Virus record (IMG/VR): IMGVR_UViG_3300006641_000172
Coordinates: 1-24,406 of that record
Source: a virus
Length of the DNA stretch: 24,406 nucleotides
Direction: 5' to 3' (one strand)
Within the stretch, counting starts at the first letter, position 1. The number at the start of each line of letters is the position of its first letter. Below, one piece after another: positions 15,682 through 24,394 of this stretch. The notes beneath the pieces are model-generated. The model was not told where the DNA came from and did no database searches. It saw nothing but the letters and a program-made list of their open reading frames with translations. The position numbers and the translations under genes were made by a program.

Positions 15682-17538
15682 TCAGAACATGCCTCTCAGC
15701 CGCTGCTGCGCCCGCTGCGTCGGCGCCAGCCGTTCCGCGGGAACAGGCTGCGGCGTCCCTCGCGGCGCCATGTTCTGCTGCGATATCTCGTGGTACTTGA
15801 TGATCTCGCGCAGCGTCGGGTTCTGCACGCCGCCCGCCTCGAGTGCGCGCTGTGCGCGCTCCATCTCGGACGTCTTGATGGCCTTGCCCCGGAACTTGAC
15901 GTAGGTTTCGGACAGGCGCTCGAGATCCTCGGACGCCATGGTCGCAAGAGGCTGATCGAAAGATCGGTCGAACCACCACGGCTTCTCCTCGGCGCCCTTG
16001 CCGAACACCATGATGGCACGGTCGATGACGTCCTGAGTCTCGGTGCGCGTCAGCTTGCCGCCCTTCTGGCGCTGCAGGAAGTCGATCTGGGACTTGACGT
16101 TGTTTGACAGCGTCACGTACTGCTGCTTCTCCGCGTCCCCGGGCTTCTCGAGCAGGTCGCCGAGGCCGGCCTCGTACAGCGTGTTCTTCAGCATGTCCGT
16201 GTCGTATGACGCCTCGAGGATCTTCTCGGGCGCGTTCTGCATCTGGCGGATCTTCGTCCGCAGCTCGAGCGACATCTTCGACCAGTGCTGGCGAACCCAT
16301 GCCGGGTCGGACACGACGCCCGGGTTGTCGGCGAGGTCGTACTCTATCCTGGCGTCCGTGCGGATCGTTTCGTTCCGCATCACGCGCTCGGCATCCTTCG
16401 GCTTCAGGCGCCCGAGCATTTCCGGGCCGATCTGCTGTCCGGCTGCCTGCGCCTGCTCCACCGAGTCGAGGACGGTGTTGTATTCGTCCTTGGCGATGGC
16501 GTCCTCCTGCGCGTACTGCTGCCGCAAGTTGCCCTGGACGAGCCGGCGCATCTCGGCGTCCTGAATCCCGTCCGCTGCCTCGAGCGCCTCCCTGAGGCTC
16601 TCAGGCGCCTTCCCTGGGCCTTCCTGCTCGGAGTACGCCTTGGGGTCGCTCTTGGCCGTCAAAGCGCCCCCGGCACGGATGGAGGCCGTCAGCTCCTGCA
16701 TCACCGACATCTGGCGGTTCCGGTCGATGCTCGTTGACATCGCATCGCGGACCTTGGGGTTGACCGCCTGACGCTCGGCCATGTCGTTGAGGAAAGCCTC
16801 GGCGCCAGCGTAGTCCTTGCTCTCGAGGTACTGGCCCACGACGCCCTGCGTGACCTTGTCGTAGACGGCCTGCCGTGCGGCGGCCATCTGTGCGCTGTCA
16901 TCGGGAATGCCGTTCAGTCGCGCCGCGTTCTCCACCTCGCGCAGGGCCACGCCGAGGTTCGCCTCGTAGGCGGTCATCCCGATCTTCTGCCCGGTCATGG
17001 GATCGATCTCGTCCCGCTGCATGTGGGCCATGATCGCCATGTCGGACCTGGCATCGGCGCGGGCCGCGGCCTCGGTCGCCGCGTAGACCTTGGACTGCCG
17101 CAGTCGGTGGCTGTTGAGCTGCGCCTCGAACTGCGCCATGTTGCGGGCGGCGACCTGCTCGTACATCGCCCTCGAGGTCTTGTTCGGCATCCCATCAGCA
17201 GGTGCCATCAGCGCGCCACGCACGCCGTTGAGCGTGGCCTCGTACTGCGCCTCGGCATCGCGGCCAGAGGTGTTGAGGTACTGCTGCATCAGCGGCGTGG
17301 CGCCGCGGATTCCGAGGACGTCGGCCGCCTTCGCGTTCGCCTCGTCAATCGCGTCCTGCATCGCGCTGCCGACCCGGAAGGCCACGTTTCCGGCCTGGAC
17401 CATCGTCTGGCCTAGCCGCTCCACCTGGCGGCCCGTGAAGTCCTCCATGGGCTGGACGCCCGGGGCGACGAAGTTCCCGATGTCGCCGCCTTCCGGCGGT
17501 GCGACCTGCGGCACGAAGGTTGTCGGTACGGTCGGCAT
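15682..17538 (-). CDS. Internal virion protein, T7 gp15-like position
   Basis: The product is 618 residues, almost entirely helical and rich in A, E, Q, R and M, with no signal peptide or obvious membrane span. It starts with a flexible proline-rich leader (MPTVPTTFVPQVAPPEGG), continues through long charged helices (for example NMAQFEAQLNSHRLRQSK and YLESKDYAGAEAFLNDMAER), and ends with a polar tail finishing in RLRGMF. Length, helical composition and place between the gp14-like gene and the giant gene fit the second ejected core protein of T7-type virions, which helps form the DNA-ejection channel. Upstream, AGAGGA is eight bases before the ATG, and the gap from the previous gene is only three bases. 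No transglycosylase motif is visible. Confidence 0.7.
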   Translation of the reverse strand: MPTVPTTFVPQVAPPEGGDIGNFVAPGVQPMEDFTGRQVERLGQTMVQAGNVAFRVGSAMQDAIDEANAKAADVLGIRGATPLMQQYLNTSGRDAEAQYEATLNGVRGALMAPADGMPNKTSRAMYEQVAARNMAQFEAQLNSHRLRQSKVYAATEAAARADARSDMAIMAHMQRDEIDPMTGQKIGMTAYEANLGVALREVENAARLNGIPDDSAQMAAARQAVYDKVTQGVVGQYLESKDYAGAEAFLNDMAERQAVNPKVRDAMSTSIDRNRQMSVMQELTASIRAGGALTAKSDPKAYSEQEGPGKAPESLREALEAADGIQDAEMRRLVQGNLRQQYAQEDAIAKDEYNTVLDSVEQAQAAGQQIGPEMLGRLKPKDAERVMRNETIRTDARIEYDLADNPGVVSDPAWVRQHWSKMSLELRTKIRQMQNAPEKILEASYDTDMLKNTLYEAGLGDLLEKPGDAEKQQYVTLSNNVKSQIDFLQRQKGGKLTRTETQDVIDRAIMVFGKGAEEKPWWFDRSFDQPLATMASEDLERLSETYVKFRGKAIKTSEMERAQRALEAGGVQNPTLREIIKYHEISQQNMAPRGTPQPVPAERLAPTQRAQQRLRGMF

Positions 17539-17541
17539 GGA

Positions 17542-18255
17542 TCAAGTCCTCTGGGTTGACACGCCGGCGAGCAGTTCCTCGATGCGGCGGTTTCGCGCCC
17601 ACGTGCTGCCGATGTCGGCTGCGCTCCCGAGCAGACTCGTCCCGAGCGCGAGGCCCGGGTAGATCGTGCCTGCGCTGGCCTGCAGGTTGGCAGCGGACAG
17701 GTCGCCCATCAGCGCCTGCGTCCCGATGTTGAACGCCTGCAACTTGGCGGCTTCCTGCGCCCGCACGGTCGCCGCGCTCATGGAGAGCATGTCGATCTCC
17801 TTGATGACGTCCATGCTTCCCACGACCTCGGCGGCGGTTCCCTGCCCCAGGACGGCGCCGCGGCCGGCGAGTGCTGCGCGGGCGCTTGCGCGCTGCTGGC
17901 CCGCGCCCATCGTGTACCGCCCGATCTGGCGCTGCCCCTGCAGCCCGATCTGGCCGGCCGTGAAGGCTGCGCCGCGCTGGTTGACACGGGCCATCTGCGC
18001 CGCGAACCGCTGGTTCTGCGCCTGCATCAGCAGCTGGTTCTTCTGGTTCTGCGCGGAGTAGTAGCTGCCGATGGCGCCGTTGACGGCACCGAAGATCGAG
18101 ATGATCGGGCCGAGCGTACTCAGCCCCTCGGCAAGCCCGGACGTCTGCCCGGTCAGCATCGTCCCCTGCGAGCCGCCCGTGTAGGACCAGTTCTGCCCGG
18201 GCGTGTAGGCCGGCCCGGTCGGGCTGACGGAGAACGGTGGTTGCACGAGTGCCAT
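17542..18255 (-). CDS. Internal virion protein, T7 gp14-like
   Basis: The gene encodes about 237 residues. A glycine/proline-rich start (MALVQPPFSVSPTGPAYTPG) leads to a hydrophobic, small-residue helix (LGPIISIFGAVNGAIGSYYSA). Long Q/A/R-rich helices follow (NQKNQLLMQAQNQRFAAQMA, then GQIGLQGQRQIGRYTMGAGQ), and the C-terminal part is rich in small residues. This pattern is typical of the first ejected core protein in T7- and BPP-1-type podoviruses, which lies just downstream of the nozzle gene and may insert in the outer membrane. An open extension to 18279 would add eight residues, but GGGAGG sits five bases before the ATG at 18255, so I use that start; it leaves a one-base gap after the nozzle stop. 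Confidence 0.75.
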   Translation of the reverse strand: MALVQPPFSVSPTGPAYTPGQNWSYTGGSQGTMLTGQTSGLAEGLSTLGPIISIFGAVNGAIGSYYSAQNQKNQLLMQAQNQRFAAQMARVNQRGAAFTAGQIGLQGQRQIGRYTMGAGQQRASARAALAGRGAVLGQGTAAEVVGSMDVIKEIDMLSMSAATVRAQEAAKLQAFNIGTQALMGDLSAANLQASAGTIYPGLALGTSLLGSAADIGSTWARNRRIEELLAGVSTQRT

Positions 18256-18256
18256 G

Positions 18257-20848
18257 TCAGCCTCCCAGCACGACCTCAAGGGTCATGCCAACGATGGTGA
18301 GCGGAAGTGGGTCGGCCTGACGGACATACACCTGCCCGCTCGCCTTCCACGAAGGCGTGAGATCGACGTCAACCTCGTCGGATTTCAGGCCGGGAGGCGA
18401 GCCATACGGCTCGGTCGTTCGCTGCTTGACCTCGACCAGCTTGTCCTCGGTCGGCCCGACGAAGATGCCGCTCGACTTGAACACGCGCAGCCACGCCTTG
18501 TTGACGTTCTTGAAGCGGCCCTGCCCGTAGCCATCCACGTTCATGGTGATCGGAAGCGTCTGCAGGTCGCTCTCGTATGGCAGACCGACATGCACAACCG
18601 AGCATGCGCGCTGGAGCGTGACTGACCCTCCGCTCACCGTCGCCTGCGGAAGCACGGCACCATCGCCGAGGATGCTGACCGTCTTGCCCTCGAGGTGATC
18701 CAAGCCGGATATGGAATCCCTTGCCCAGGACCATGCCGTCACGGGACTGTTTCGCAGGGGAACCTCGATGACCTTGTCTGCCTTGGCGGTCGCCGCCGTG
18801 GTCGATGTTGTCGAAAGGACGGTCAGCCGGTACTTGGTGCCTGCCGATGACGTGAGGACTATGACGTCGCCGACATCCGACGTCGCAGGAAACGCGAAGA
18901 TCGGTGAGGACGAGGTGATGGTCAGGACGTCGCTCGGACCCCAGCTCGTTCCTCCTGTCACCGTCACGGTTGTGGCTCCGGTGTTCGTGCCGTCGTAGGT
19001 CAGCCCGCTGTCCACGAAGAAGCAGTCCTCGAGGTCGCCGATCTGCCGGCTCGCCATGCGCTCCACGTACCGCTTCGTCACGCCGCCGATGGTGCGCTTG
19101 ACCACCACGTACAGGCGATCCTCCGTACCCTCGGCCACGGCCGTGCATGACTCGAACGTGCCGTCCGTGTCGTGCCAGTGCCATGCGCCGATCTGCTGCT
19201 CCGGGATGTACGTCAGGCCGAGCAGGTATCCCGTCGATGACACGAACCACAGCAGAGGCTGCGGCGACTTGCTGTAGCACATGTCGCTGATGTCGTAGTT
19301 GTCGAACAGGTGCGCGGCGCGCAATGACAGGTCGCCCGTGACGAAGCCGCTGGCCTGCCAGGAGTACCCGAGTTCGCGGACATGGCCTCCGCGTGCCGCG
19401 CAGTAGACCACCGTGTTGTTGACGATGGACGGCTGCACGTTGCTGGCGCCGATGTACGACTGCGGACGGACGGAGATCGTGGTCGGGGTGATGACGTCGC
19501 TGTTGACCGGGGACACGCGCCATTCCGCGCCGCTGGTGAGCAGCAGGAGCTGCGTGAGCGGGACGATGTGCCGGATCGTGTTCGCCTCCCGCGCAGCCAC
19601 CCGGAAGTTGATCCGGTCGGTGTCCTGCAGCGGGATGTGGTACGACATGTCCGACTCGGTCCCGGTGCGCGTCATCCACAGCGTCTGCGGGGCATTCGTC
19701 GTGCCGGCGAAGATGCGGCGCTGCTCGAAGTACGACACCGCGCCGGGGTAGTTGCCGCTGCTCGAGAACACCGTGTCAACGGTCGGTGGAGAGATCCCCA
19801 TGTCGGGAGCGATGTTGTTGTCCACGAATGAGGTTGTCTCGGTCTGGCCGATGTACCCGTAAAGCCCGCTCTGCCGCTTGTAGACGTTGTAGCGAACGGC
19901 GCCAGACACGGCCGACCAGGTAATTGTGTTGTACGCGCCGGCCATCGCCAGATTGTTCGTCGCGTTGCCTGCGCTCGACGGCGGTGTCTCGTCAACGCCG
20001 TTCGCAGGGATGGCCGTGATGACGTAGTAGTTCGTGAGATCGGCGGTCTGCGTCATCGGCTGGACGATGCCGCCGCTTCCGTACACGCCGCCGGTGAGCG
20101 TCGGGGCAAGCGCGTTCTGCACGGACAGGACGGAGAACGTGTTTCCGCCAGCGCCGTGGAACTTGTCGATGATCCAGAACTTGTTGTTCAGCAGTTCGCC
20201 GCCCGTGGGTGGCGTAGTCCACGTGATTTCGCTGATGTAGATGGTGTCGCCTGCGGAGAATATGACGTCCTTGACGTCCGCGCTGACGGTAATGTGACCA
20301 GTGCCGACGTTGATTCCGGTGATGTTCGCGCCGACGCTCTTGGTCGGCGTGACGGTTGGCGCACCCGGCGTGGTGATGTCCGCACCGAACGTGATCGTCG
20401 TGAGCGTCCAGCTCGTCGCCCCCAGCCGCTTCAGCTCCCGCGGCGCGTAGTTCGGGTGGACAAGCGTCAGGACATCCGCGGACTGCACGTAGTGGATGTC
20501 GAACAGGTCAGCCTCGGCATACGGATTCGCGATCTCGTAAGGCGATCCGCCAGACATGAGGGTCGCGCCCTGCGTGTGGAACCGGATGTACCCGGCGCCA
20601 AGCTCGATGACCATCGTCTGCGTCGTGCTGTACGTGAACGGAAGCAGCCGAACCTTCTTGGTCGAGTCCTTCACCTCGCGAACGAACGCGAAGCCTGCGC
20701 GGTTCTCGGCAGGACCCTGCGGCATGGCGACGAAGTTCCGCAGCTTCGCGGCCCCGGTCTGGAACTTGGCGTCATCGATGCGGCCGAACATCTCCGGCGA
20801 TATCTCGCCGCCCGCGAAGGATCGGAAGTATGAGCGGGTGCTTGCCAT
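18257..20848 (-). CDS. Tail nozzle protein (T7 gp12 / tail tubular protein B-like)
   Basis: This 863-residue protein carries the strongly conserved N-terminus of podoviral nozzle proteins: SFAGGEISPEMFGRID near residues 10-25, then KLRNFVAMPQGPAENRAGF and RLLPFTYSTTQTMVIELG. The ADVLTLVHPNYAPRELKR segment at about 115-132 is also typical. The rest is beta-rich, as expected for the propeller-like nozzle, and the length is close to T7 gp12 (794 residues). It forms the distal end of the short tail and contacts the adaptor encoded just upstream. Only a weak Shine-Dalgarno is seen before the ATG at 20848, and the gap to the adaptor gene is three bases, so translational coupling is likely. Confidence 0.85.
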   Translation of the reverse strand: MASTRSYFRSFAGGEISPEMFGRIDDAKFQTGAAKLRNFVAMPQGPAENRAGFAFVREVKDSTKKVRLLPFTYSTTQTMVIELGAGYIRFHTQGATLMSGGSPYEIANPYAEADLFDIHYVQSADVLTLVHPNYAPRELKRLGATSWTLTTITFGADITTPGAPTVTPTKSVGANITGINVGTGHITVSADVKDVIFSAGDTIYISEITWTTPPTGGELLNNKFWIIDKFHGAGGNTFSVLSVQNALAPTLTGGVYGSGGIVQPMTQTADLTNYYVITAIPANGVDETPPSSAGNATNNLAMAGAYNTITWSAVSGAVRYNVYKRQSGLYGYIGQTETTSFVDNNIAPDMGISPPTVDTVFSSSGNYPGAVSYFEQRRIFAGTTNAPQTLWMTRTGTESDMSYHIPLQDTDRINFRVAAREANTIRHIVPLTQLLLLTSGAEWRVSPVNSDVITPTTISVRPQSYIGASNVQPSIVNNTVVYCAARGGHVRELGYSWQASGFVTGDLSLRAAHLFDNYDISDMCYSKSPQPLLWFVSSTGYLLGLTYIPEQQIGAWHWHDTDGTFESCTAVAEGTEDRLYVVVKRTIGGVTKRYVERMASRQIGDLEDCFFVDSGLTYDGTNTGATTVTVTGGTSWGPSDVLTITSSSPIFAFPATSDVGDVIVLTSSAGTKYRLTVLSTTSTTAATAKADKVIEVPLRNSPVTAWSWARDSISGLDHLEGKTVSILGDGAVLPQATVSGGSVTLQRACSVVHVGLPYESDLQTLPITMNVDGYGQGRFKNVNKAWLRVFKSSGIFVGPTEDKLVEVKQRTTEPYGSPPGLKSDEVDVDLTPSWKASGQVYVRQADPLPLTIVGMTLEVVLGG

Positions 20849-20851
20849 GTT

Positions 20852-21532
20852 TCAGCGTCCAGAGATCCATGCCGTGACGTGCTGCGGCTTGACGTCGCGC
20901 TGGTTGGCGTCAGACGCCCTTGCCTGCGCGAGGAAGCCCATCGCGATCTGGCGCTGGCGGTTGCCCTCGGAGGCGCCCTCCGTCCCCTTCACGACAGGGC
21001 CGGCAAGCATCGACGCCAGGTAGTGCGAAAGCGCGATGGAGAACAGCGGATCGAACTTGGTCGGGTCGGTCACCAGCGCCTGGTACCGCAGGAGCGCGTT
21101 CTCTTGGTTGGTGTAGATGACCTTGTTCCCGAGCGTGTCAGTCTCGATCACGTACTCCTGCGGCACGTACACGCCTGCGCCCGGGAGCGGCGGCGTGATC
21201 CACCCGTAGCCGTAGCGGTCGGCCGGATAGGCGCGGATCGAGTAGTCGCTCTCGGCCTCCGGCGGCAGCACGGCCACGGCCGTGAGCATGTCTGCCGGCA
21301 CTCCGTAGGCGTACTTCCACATGGTGTACGGCATCGTCACCTGCGCGAGGCTGACGCGCCTCGAGGCGAACGACCATGTGTGCATCTGCAGGAGGCTGTC
21401 CCGTGCGATTGGGTAGAACCGGGCGCAATGCTCGGACTGCGCGGACCCCTCCGGCGGGTCGATGCTCGCGACGGTCGCATCGTCGCCGAGGTGCGCCAGC
21501 GCGAGGTTGCAGATTTCCACGACTGACGGCAT
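20852..21532 (-). CDS. Head-tail adaptor (T7 gp11 / tail tubular protein A-like)
   Basis: The 226-residue product starts VVEICNLALAHLGDDATVAS, followed by CARFYPIARDSLLQMHTWSFA, the signature of podoviral tail tubular protein A / gp11-type adaptors, which sit below the portal and carry the nozzle. The C-terminal half contains DPLFSIALSHYLASMLAGP, also typical, and the length fits the family. GGGAGG lies five bases before the ATG. The gene is separated from the head genes by a 74-base gap that contains a strong hairpin, and is three bases from the nozzle gene. Confidence 0.85.
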   Translation of the reverse strand: MPSVVEICNLALAHLGDDATVASIDPPEGSAQSEHCARFYPIARDSLLQMHTWSFASRRVSLAQVTMPYTMWKYAYGVPADMLTAVAVLPPEAESDYSIRAYPADRYGYGWITPPLPGAGVYVPQEYVIETDTLGNKVIYTNQENALLRYQALVTDPTKFDPLFSIALSHYLASMLAGPVVKGTEGASEGNRQRQIAMGFLAQARASDANQRDVKPQHVTAWISGR

Positions 21533-21554
21533 GGGCGCCTCCCGTTCCGAAAGA

Positions 21555-21583
21555 GGGGGGTCGGGGTTTCCCTCCGACCCCCC
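21555..21583 (-). terminator. Terminator-like hairpin between head and tail genes
   Basis: A perfect 10-bp inverted repeat, GGGGGGTCGG (21555-21564) and CCGACCCCCC (21574-21583), has a nine-base loop. On the minus strand it is followed by TCTTTC. It lies after the capsid, cement and small-protein genes and just before the Shine-Dalgarno of the adaptor gene. The site is analogous to the T7 terminator downstream of capsid gene 10, so it could reduce transcription of tail genes relative to capsid genes. The short U-tract suggests partial read-through. Confidence 0.6.
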
Positions 21584-21606
21584 CCATGAGTCACATCATG
21601 CAGGAA

Positions 21607-21816
21607 TCACTCCACGGCGATGGCGTCGGGCTTGGTCTTCCGTCCGCGCAGCTTGGGGGCGGGCGCATCCGACGAATCGGTGGCACGCGCTGGCTGCACA
21701 GTTCCCTCGAGATACTCGAGGTGCGTGTTGAACGGACCATCGTAGTTGAACGTGTCTCCGGGTTGCCGGAGGCCGTTGTCCACGAAGCAGAGAACCTTCG
21801 CCTTGACCTTTGCCAT
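21607..21816 (-). CDS. Small capsid-region protein, unknown function
   Basis: The product is 69 residues, with a compact N-terminal part (VKAKVLCFVDNGLRQPGDTF, then YDGPFNTHLEYLEG) and a polar tail containing a basic LRGRKTKP stretch. The first part resembles small proteins found beside capsid and cement genes in many podoviruses; the GDTFNYDGP-type turn recurs in them. The strong AGGAGG five bases before the ATG suggests high expression. It lies between the cement gene and the terminator-like hairpin, and so belongs to the head transcript. Its role is unknown. Confidence 0.7.
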   Translation of the reverse strand: MAKVKAKVLCFVDNGLRQPGDTFNYDGPFNTHLEYLEGTVQPARATDSSDAPAPKLRGRKTKPDAIAVE

Positions 21817-21828
21817 GAGATCCTCCTA

Positions 21829-22320
21829 TCAGGACACCACGAAGCCGCCGGCGTACACCTTGCGGTCCTGGATGTCCATCACGACGTCAGCCGAGATCAC
21901 GCCCGACGTGGAGCCGGCCGAGGTCACGACGTTCGCGCCGAGGTACCGCTGGCCCGCGCTGCCGAGCAGCTGCGGGTTGACGCGGACGGCGACCTGCGTG
22001 CCGACCGCGACCGCGGAGGTCGGGGACAGTTCGCCGACCACCAGCACGTTGGTGTCGAGGCCATCGTCATCGGCGACCACGACCTGGTAGGTCGGGTTGG
22101 TGCTGGCCGCGAGGGCCGTGGTGACGGTGAACACGACGTACAGGTCCGCACCGGCGCCGAGGTCACGGTTCTGGTTGCCCTGGGCGATGGTGTAGAGCGA
22201 TCCGCTGGCCGACGCCGCATACGCGGTGTTGGAGCGGAGGTCGATGACGTCGGGGAAATCGTAGGTGCCGGTCGCGGTCAGCGTCACGCTGCCGAGACGC
22301 ATGTTCTGGTCGAGAATCAT
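21829..22320 (-). CDS. Capsid cement / decoration protein (Bbp16-like)
   Basis: This 163-residue, beta-rich protein begins MILDQNMRLGSVTLTATGTY and contains SNTAYAASASGS, RDLGAGADLYVVFTVTTAL and QRYLGANVVTSAGST segments. This pattern, and the place directly after the major capsid gene, match the Bbp16-type cement protein of phage BPP-1, which has a jellyroll fold and stabilises the capsid. AAAGGAA precedes the ATG by nine bases. It sits 30 bases from the capsid gene. Confidence in a decoration role is good; the family name is from recalled similarity, not a search. Confidence 0.75.
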   Translation of the reverse strand: MILDQNMRLGSVTLTATGTYDFPDVIDLRSNTAYAASASGSLYTIAQGNQNRDLGAGADLYVVFTVTTALAASTNPTYQVVVADDDGLDTNVLVVGELSPTSAVAVGTQVAVRVNPQLLGSAGQRYLGANVVTSAGSTSGVISADVVMDIQDRKVYAGGFVVS

Positions 22321-22350
22321 TGTGGTGGATTCCTTTCTGCCTCGGTCCTA

Positions 22351-23373
22351 TCAGGACACGACGGCTTCGGTGTTGATGAGCTGATCGACGCGACGGCAGG
22401 GAACGCCGAGGAACGACAGCCAGCTGTACGGCGTGCCGAACTGCGAGAGTCCCTGGTTCACGGCGAGGACGTTCTGGCTGCGGTCCATCGCCTGGATGGA
22501 GAGGCCAGCGTGGACCGTCCGGTTCATGTAGAACGCGGCGCGACCCATCGCCATGTTGGGGATGCGGTACAGGGCGCGAGCCATGCACTTCACCAGCTGC
22601 GTGTTGGTGTTCGACGCCTGCGTCCCGGTCGTAGCCTGGAGGTCGCTGATGTCGATGTTGCAGATGCGGACCACGTAGCGCCAGTCCTTCACGACCAGGC
22701 CGTTCTTCCACTGGTAGCGGGTGGCGTAAGCCTGGAGGCGCGTGCCGTCGCTGTTGTAGACGGTCTGCTCGCCGAGATCCTCGTGCATGAGGCCCGCGGT
22801 GCTGCCCTTCGGGAAGGGGCAGTAAACGGTGTTGTCGCCCCACACCACCAGGTAAACGCTGGTGTTGTCCGATCCGCTGCCGCCTGCGGTGATGACGTTC
22901 TGGCTGTTGTTGCTGCCGGTCAGCGCCGAGTAACGCGCCGCGAGGCCGAGGAACGACTTCGGCTCGATGGCGGGGTTGCCGTAGAACATCGTCGCGGCCT
23001 GCGTCTGGTTCATGGCCTCGAGGAAGGCCACGTCCTCGGACAGGCGGAACTGCGCCGTGTTGCCGTTGAGCATGGCGAGATCCTTGTCAACCTCGCTGCG
23101 GGCCTCGAGGATGCCGCAAGCCTCATCGACCTGCGCGGTCTGGGACTTGCTGTTCGGGATGCCCTGGTTGAGGGCGCGCCAGTAGACGGCCGGGAGGCCG
23201 GTGCGGATCACGACGCGCTCGCCGGTGGGCAGGTTGCCCTCCTTGAACACGCAGTCCTCGAGGATCTCGTTGGACTGCGAGAGGAGTTCGGCGATCACGG
23301 GAACGCGACCCTCGGGGTCGGTGCGCTTGGCCCAATCGGCCAGCGTCAGATTGGTGTTGGAAAGAACTGCCAT
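22351..23373 (-). CDS. Major capsid protein (BPP-1 Bbp17 / GP7-like)
   Basis: The protein is 340 residues, starting MAVLSNTNLTLADWAKR. Conserved blocks of this podoviral capsid family are visible: VPVIAELLSQSNEILEDCVF (about 24-43), GERVVIRTGLPAVYWRALNQG (about 51-71), FLEAMNQTQAATMFYGNP near residues 117-134 and MNRTVHAGLSIQAMD near 282-296. It would form the HK97-fold shell. The location between scaffold and cement genes agrees. AAGGAG lies eight bases before the ATG. The scaffold gene ends 24 bases upstream and the cement gene starts 30 bases downstream. No protease gene is seen nearby and no N-terminal delta domain is apparent, so maturation probably uses a separate scaffold. Confidence 0.88.
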   Translation of the reverse strand: MAVLSNTNLTLADWAKRTDPEGRVPVIAELLSQSNEILEDCVFKEGNLPTGERVVIRTGLPAVYWRALNQGIPNSKSQTAQVDEACGILEARSEVDKDLAMLNGNTAQFRLSEDVAFLEAMNQTQAATMFYGNPAIEPKSFLGLAARYSALTGSNNSQNVITAGGSGSDNTSVYLVVWGDNTVYCPFPKGSTAGLMHEDLGEQTVYNSDGTRLQAYATRYQWKNGLVVKDWRYVVRICNIDISDLQATTGTQASNTNTQLVKCMARALYRIPNMAMGRAAFYMNRTVHAGLSIQAMDRSQNVLAVNQGLSQFGTPYSWLSFLGVPCRRVDQLINTEAVVS

Positions 23374-23397
23374 TGGAATGGCTCCTTTGTGTGTTGG

Positions 23398-24090
23398 TTA
23401 GGACTGACTTGAGTACAGAGCATCGGCCAGGTCATTGAACGAGCGCGGGCCGGCGGGTTTCGCCGCACCCTTCGTTCCCGTGACCATCCGATCCTCACTG
23501 ATTGCCTTGCCTGCGCGGAACATGAACCGGATCACCTCCGGGTGGTTCCCCAGGCCAGACTCGTTGAGCAGCGAGCGGAGTTCGGTCGTGCCGAACGCAT
23601 CGAGCGCCTTCTTCGCGACGGAAAGGTTCTCCGACAGCTTCTCGCCGCCGAACTCCTTGTCACCCTTGGATGAGTCGGCCCATCCCGTGCGAATCGCCTC
23701 GATCTGCGCCATCTGACGCTCGGCCATCTTGGGGGCCATTGCGTCGAGGACGCGCTGCGCGGCCTCCTGCGACAGGTTGAGTTCGCGGGCGACCTCGGAG
23801 TACGTGGTCAGGACCTCGGCATCGAACTGCTTGCCTTCGGGAACCTTGAACTCGTACTTCTCCGGCGCGGCCTGCGGCTTGGCTTCCGCCTTCGCCTCGG
23901 TTGCCGGCTGATCGCCCGCGACGGTTTCCGCAGCGGCCGTCGTTGCGGCTTGCGGCTCCTGGGTCGCGGTGGGCTTCTGCCCGTCCCCGTAGAGCTTCGC
24001 GGCCGTCGCCGCTGCGCCTTCAGGGGCCGAAGATGACGGGGCGGCATTAGTGGTCGTTGCTGCCGCTTCCACCATCGATGGTTCGTTCAT
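23398..24090 (-). CDS. Capsid scaffold protein
   Basis: The gene encodes 230 residues of strongly biased composition. The first 80 or so are a disordered A/T/E/P/K-rich region (for example AATAAKLYGDGQKPTATQEP). A YEFKVPEGKQFDAEVLTTYS motif follows, then helices with ELNLSQEAAQRVLDAM, and an NHPEVIRFMFRAGKAISEDR block near the C-terminus. The KVPEG...D...ARELNLSQEAAQ pattern is typical of scaffold proteins upstream of podoviral capsid genes. AAGGAG is seven bases before the ATG. The start overlaps the previous gene by 44 bases in another frame, implying coupled translation. No protease motif is seen. Confidence 0.8.
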   Translation of the reverse strand: MNEPSMVEAAATTTNAAPSSSAPEGAAATAAKLYGDGQKPTATQEPQAATTAAAETVAGDQPATEAKAEAKPQAAPEKYEFKVPEGKQFDAEVLTTYSEVARELNLSQEAAQRVLDAMAPKMAERQMAQIEAIRTGWADSSKGDKEFGGEKLSENLSVAKKALDAFGTTELRSLLNESGLGNHPEVIRFMFRAGKAISEDRMVTGTKGAAKPAGPRSFNDLADALYSSQS

Positions 24091-24394
24091 TCGTGTTCTC
24101 CTTCATCATCACGGGATACAGCTCGGGACACTGGGCATGGACGATGGCGAGCATCCGAAGCCCGTAGTTCCTGTTCCCCTCGGCGAAGGCCATTGCCATC
24201 GCGTTGGTGTTGAACGACGAGCGGAAGATGCCGGCAGCGTCGAGGAGCCGCCAGATGACCCTGCGGCCCCTCTTGTTGCCCATGAGCCACTTGACGTCGC
24301 CCTCCTCGTTATCGCGGTCCAGTCGTTCGCGGAGGTCGCGCTGCGCCTTCGCCTTCTCCTGGCCCCGCAGGTCGAGCGGGTCATAGTTGCTCAC
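24047..24394 (-). CDS. Bbp19-like small head-module protein
   Basis: The 115-residue product has a charged N-terminal helix (RGQEKAKAQRDLRERLDRD) and then the block DVKWLMGNKRGRRVIWRLL and AFAEGNRNYGLRMLA. These match small proteins (Bbp19 family) that lie just upstream of scaffold genes in BPP-1-like podoviruses; their function is not established. The start is GTG at 24394 with AGGA seven bases upstream. The coding end overlaps the scaffold start by 44 bases. It is the first late gene in the window; the 12 bases to the right edge hold only its ribosome-binding region and a TAG that may end the preceding gene. Confidence 0.75.
   Translation of the reverse strand: MSNYDPLDLRGQEKAKAQRDLRERLDRDNEEGDVKWLMGNKRGRRVIWRLLDAAGIFRSSFNTNAMAMAFAEGNRNYGLRMLAIVHAQCPELYPVMMKENTNERTIDGGSGSNDH

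Noticed and set aside
18256-18279. Eight-residue upstream start for the gp14-like gene
   Set aside because: GGGAGG is correctly spaced for the ATG at 18255, and the extension overlaps the nozzle gene's end.
21376-23412. Long plus-strand open frame (678 codons) opposite the capsid genes
   Set aside because: The minus strand encodes clear capsid, cement and adaptor proteins with good ribosome-binding sites; this frame is a high-GC shadow.
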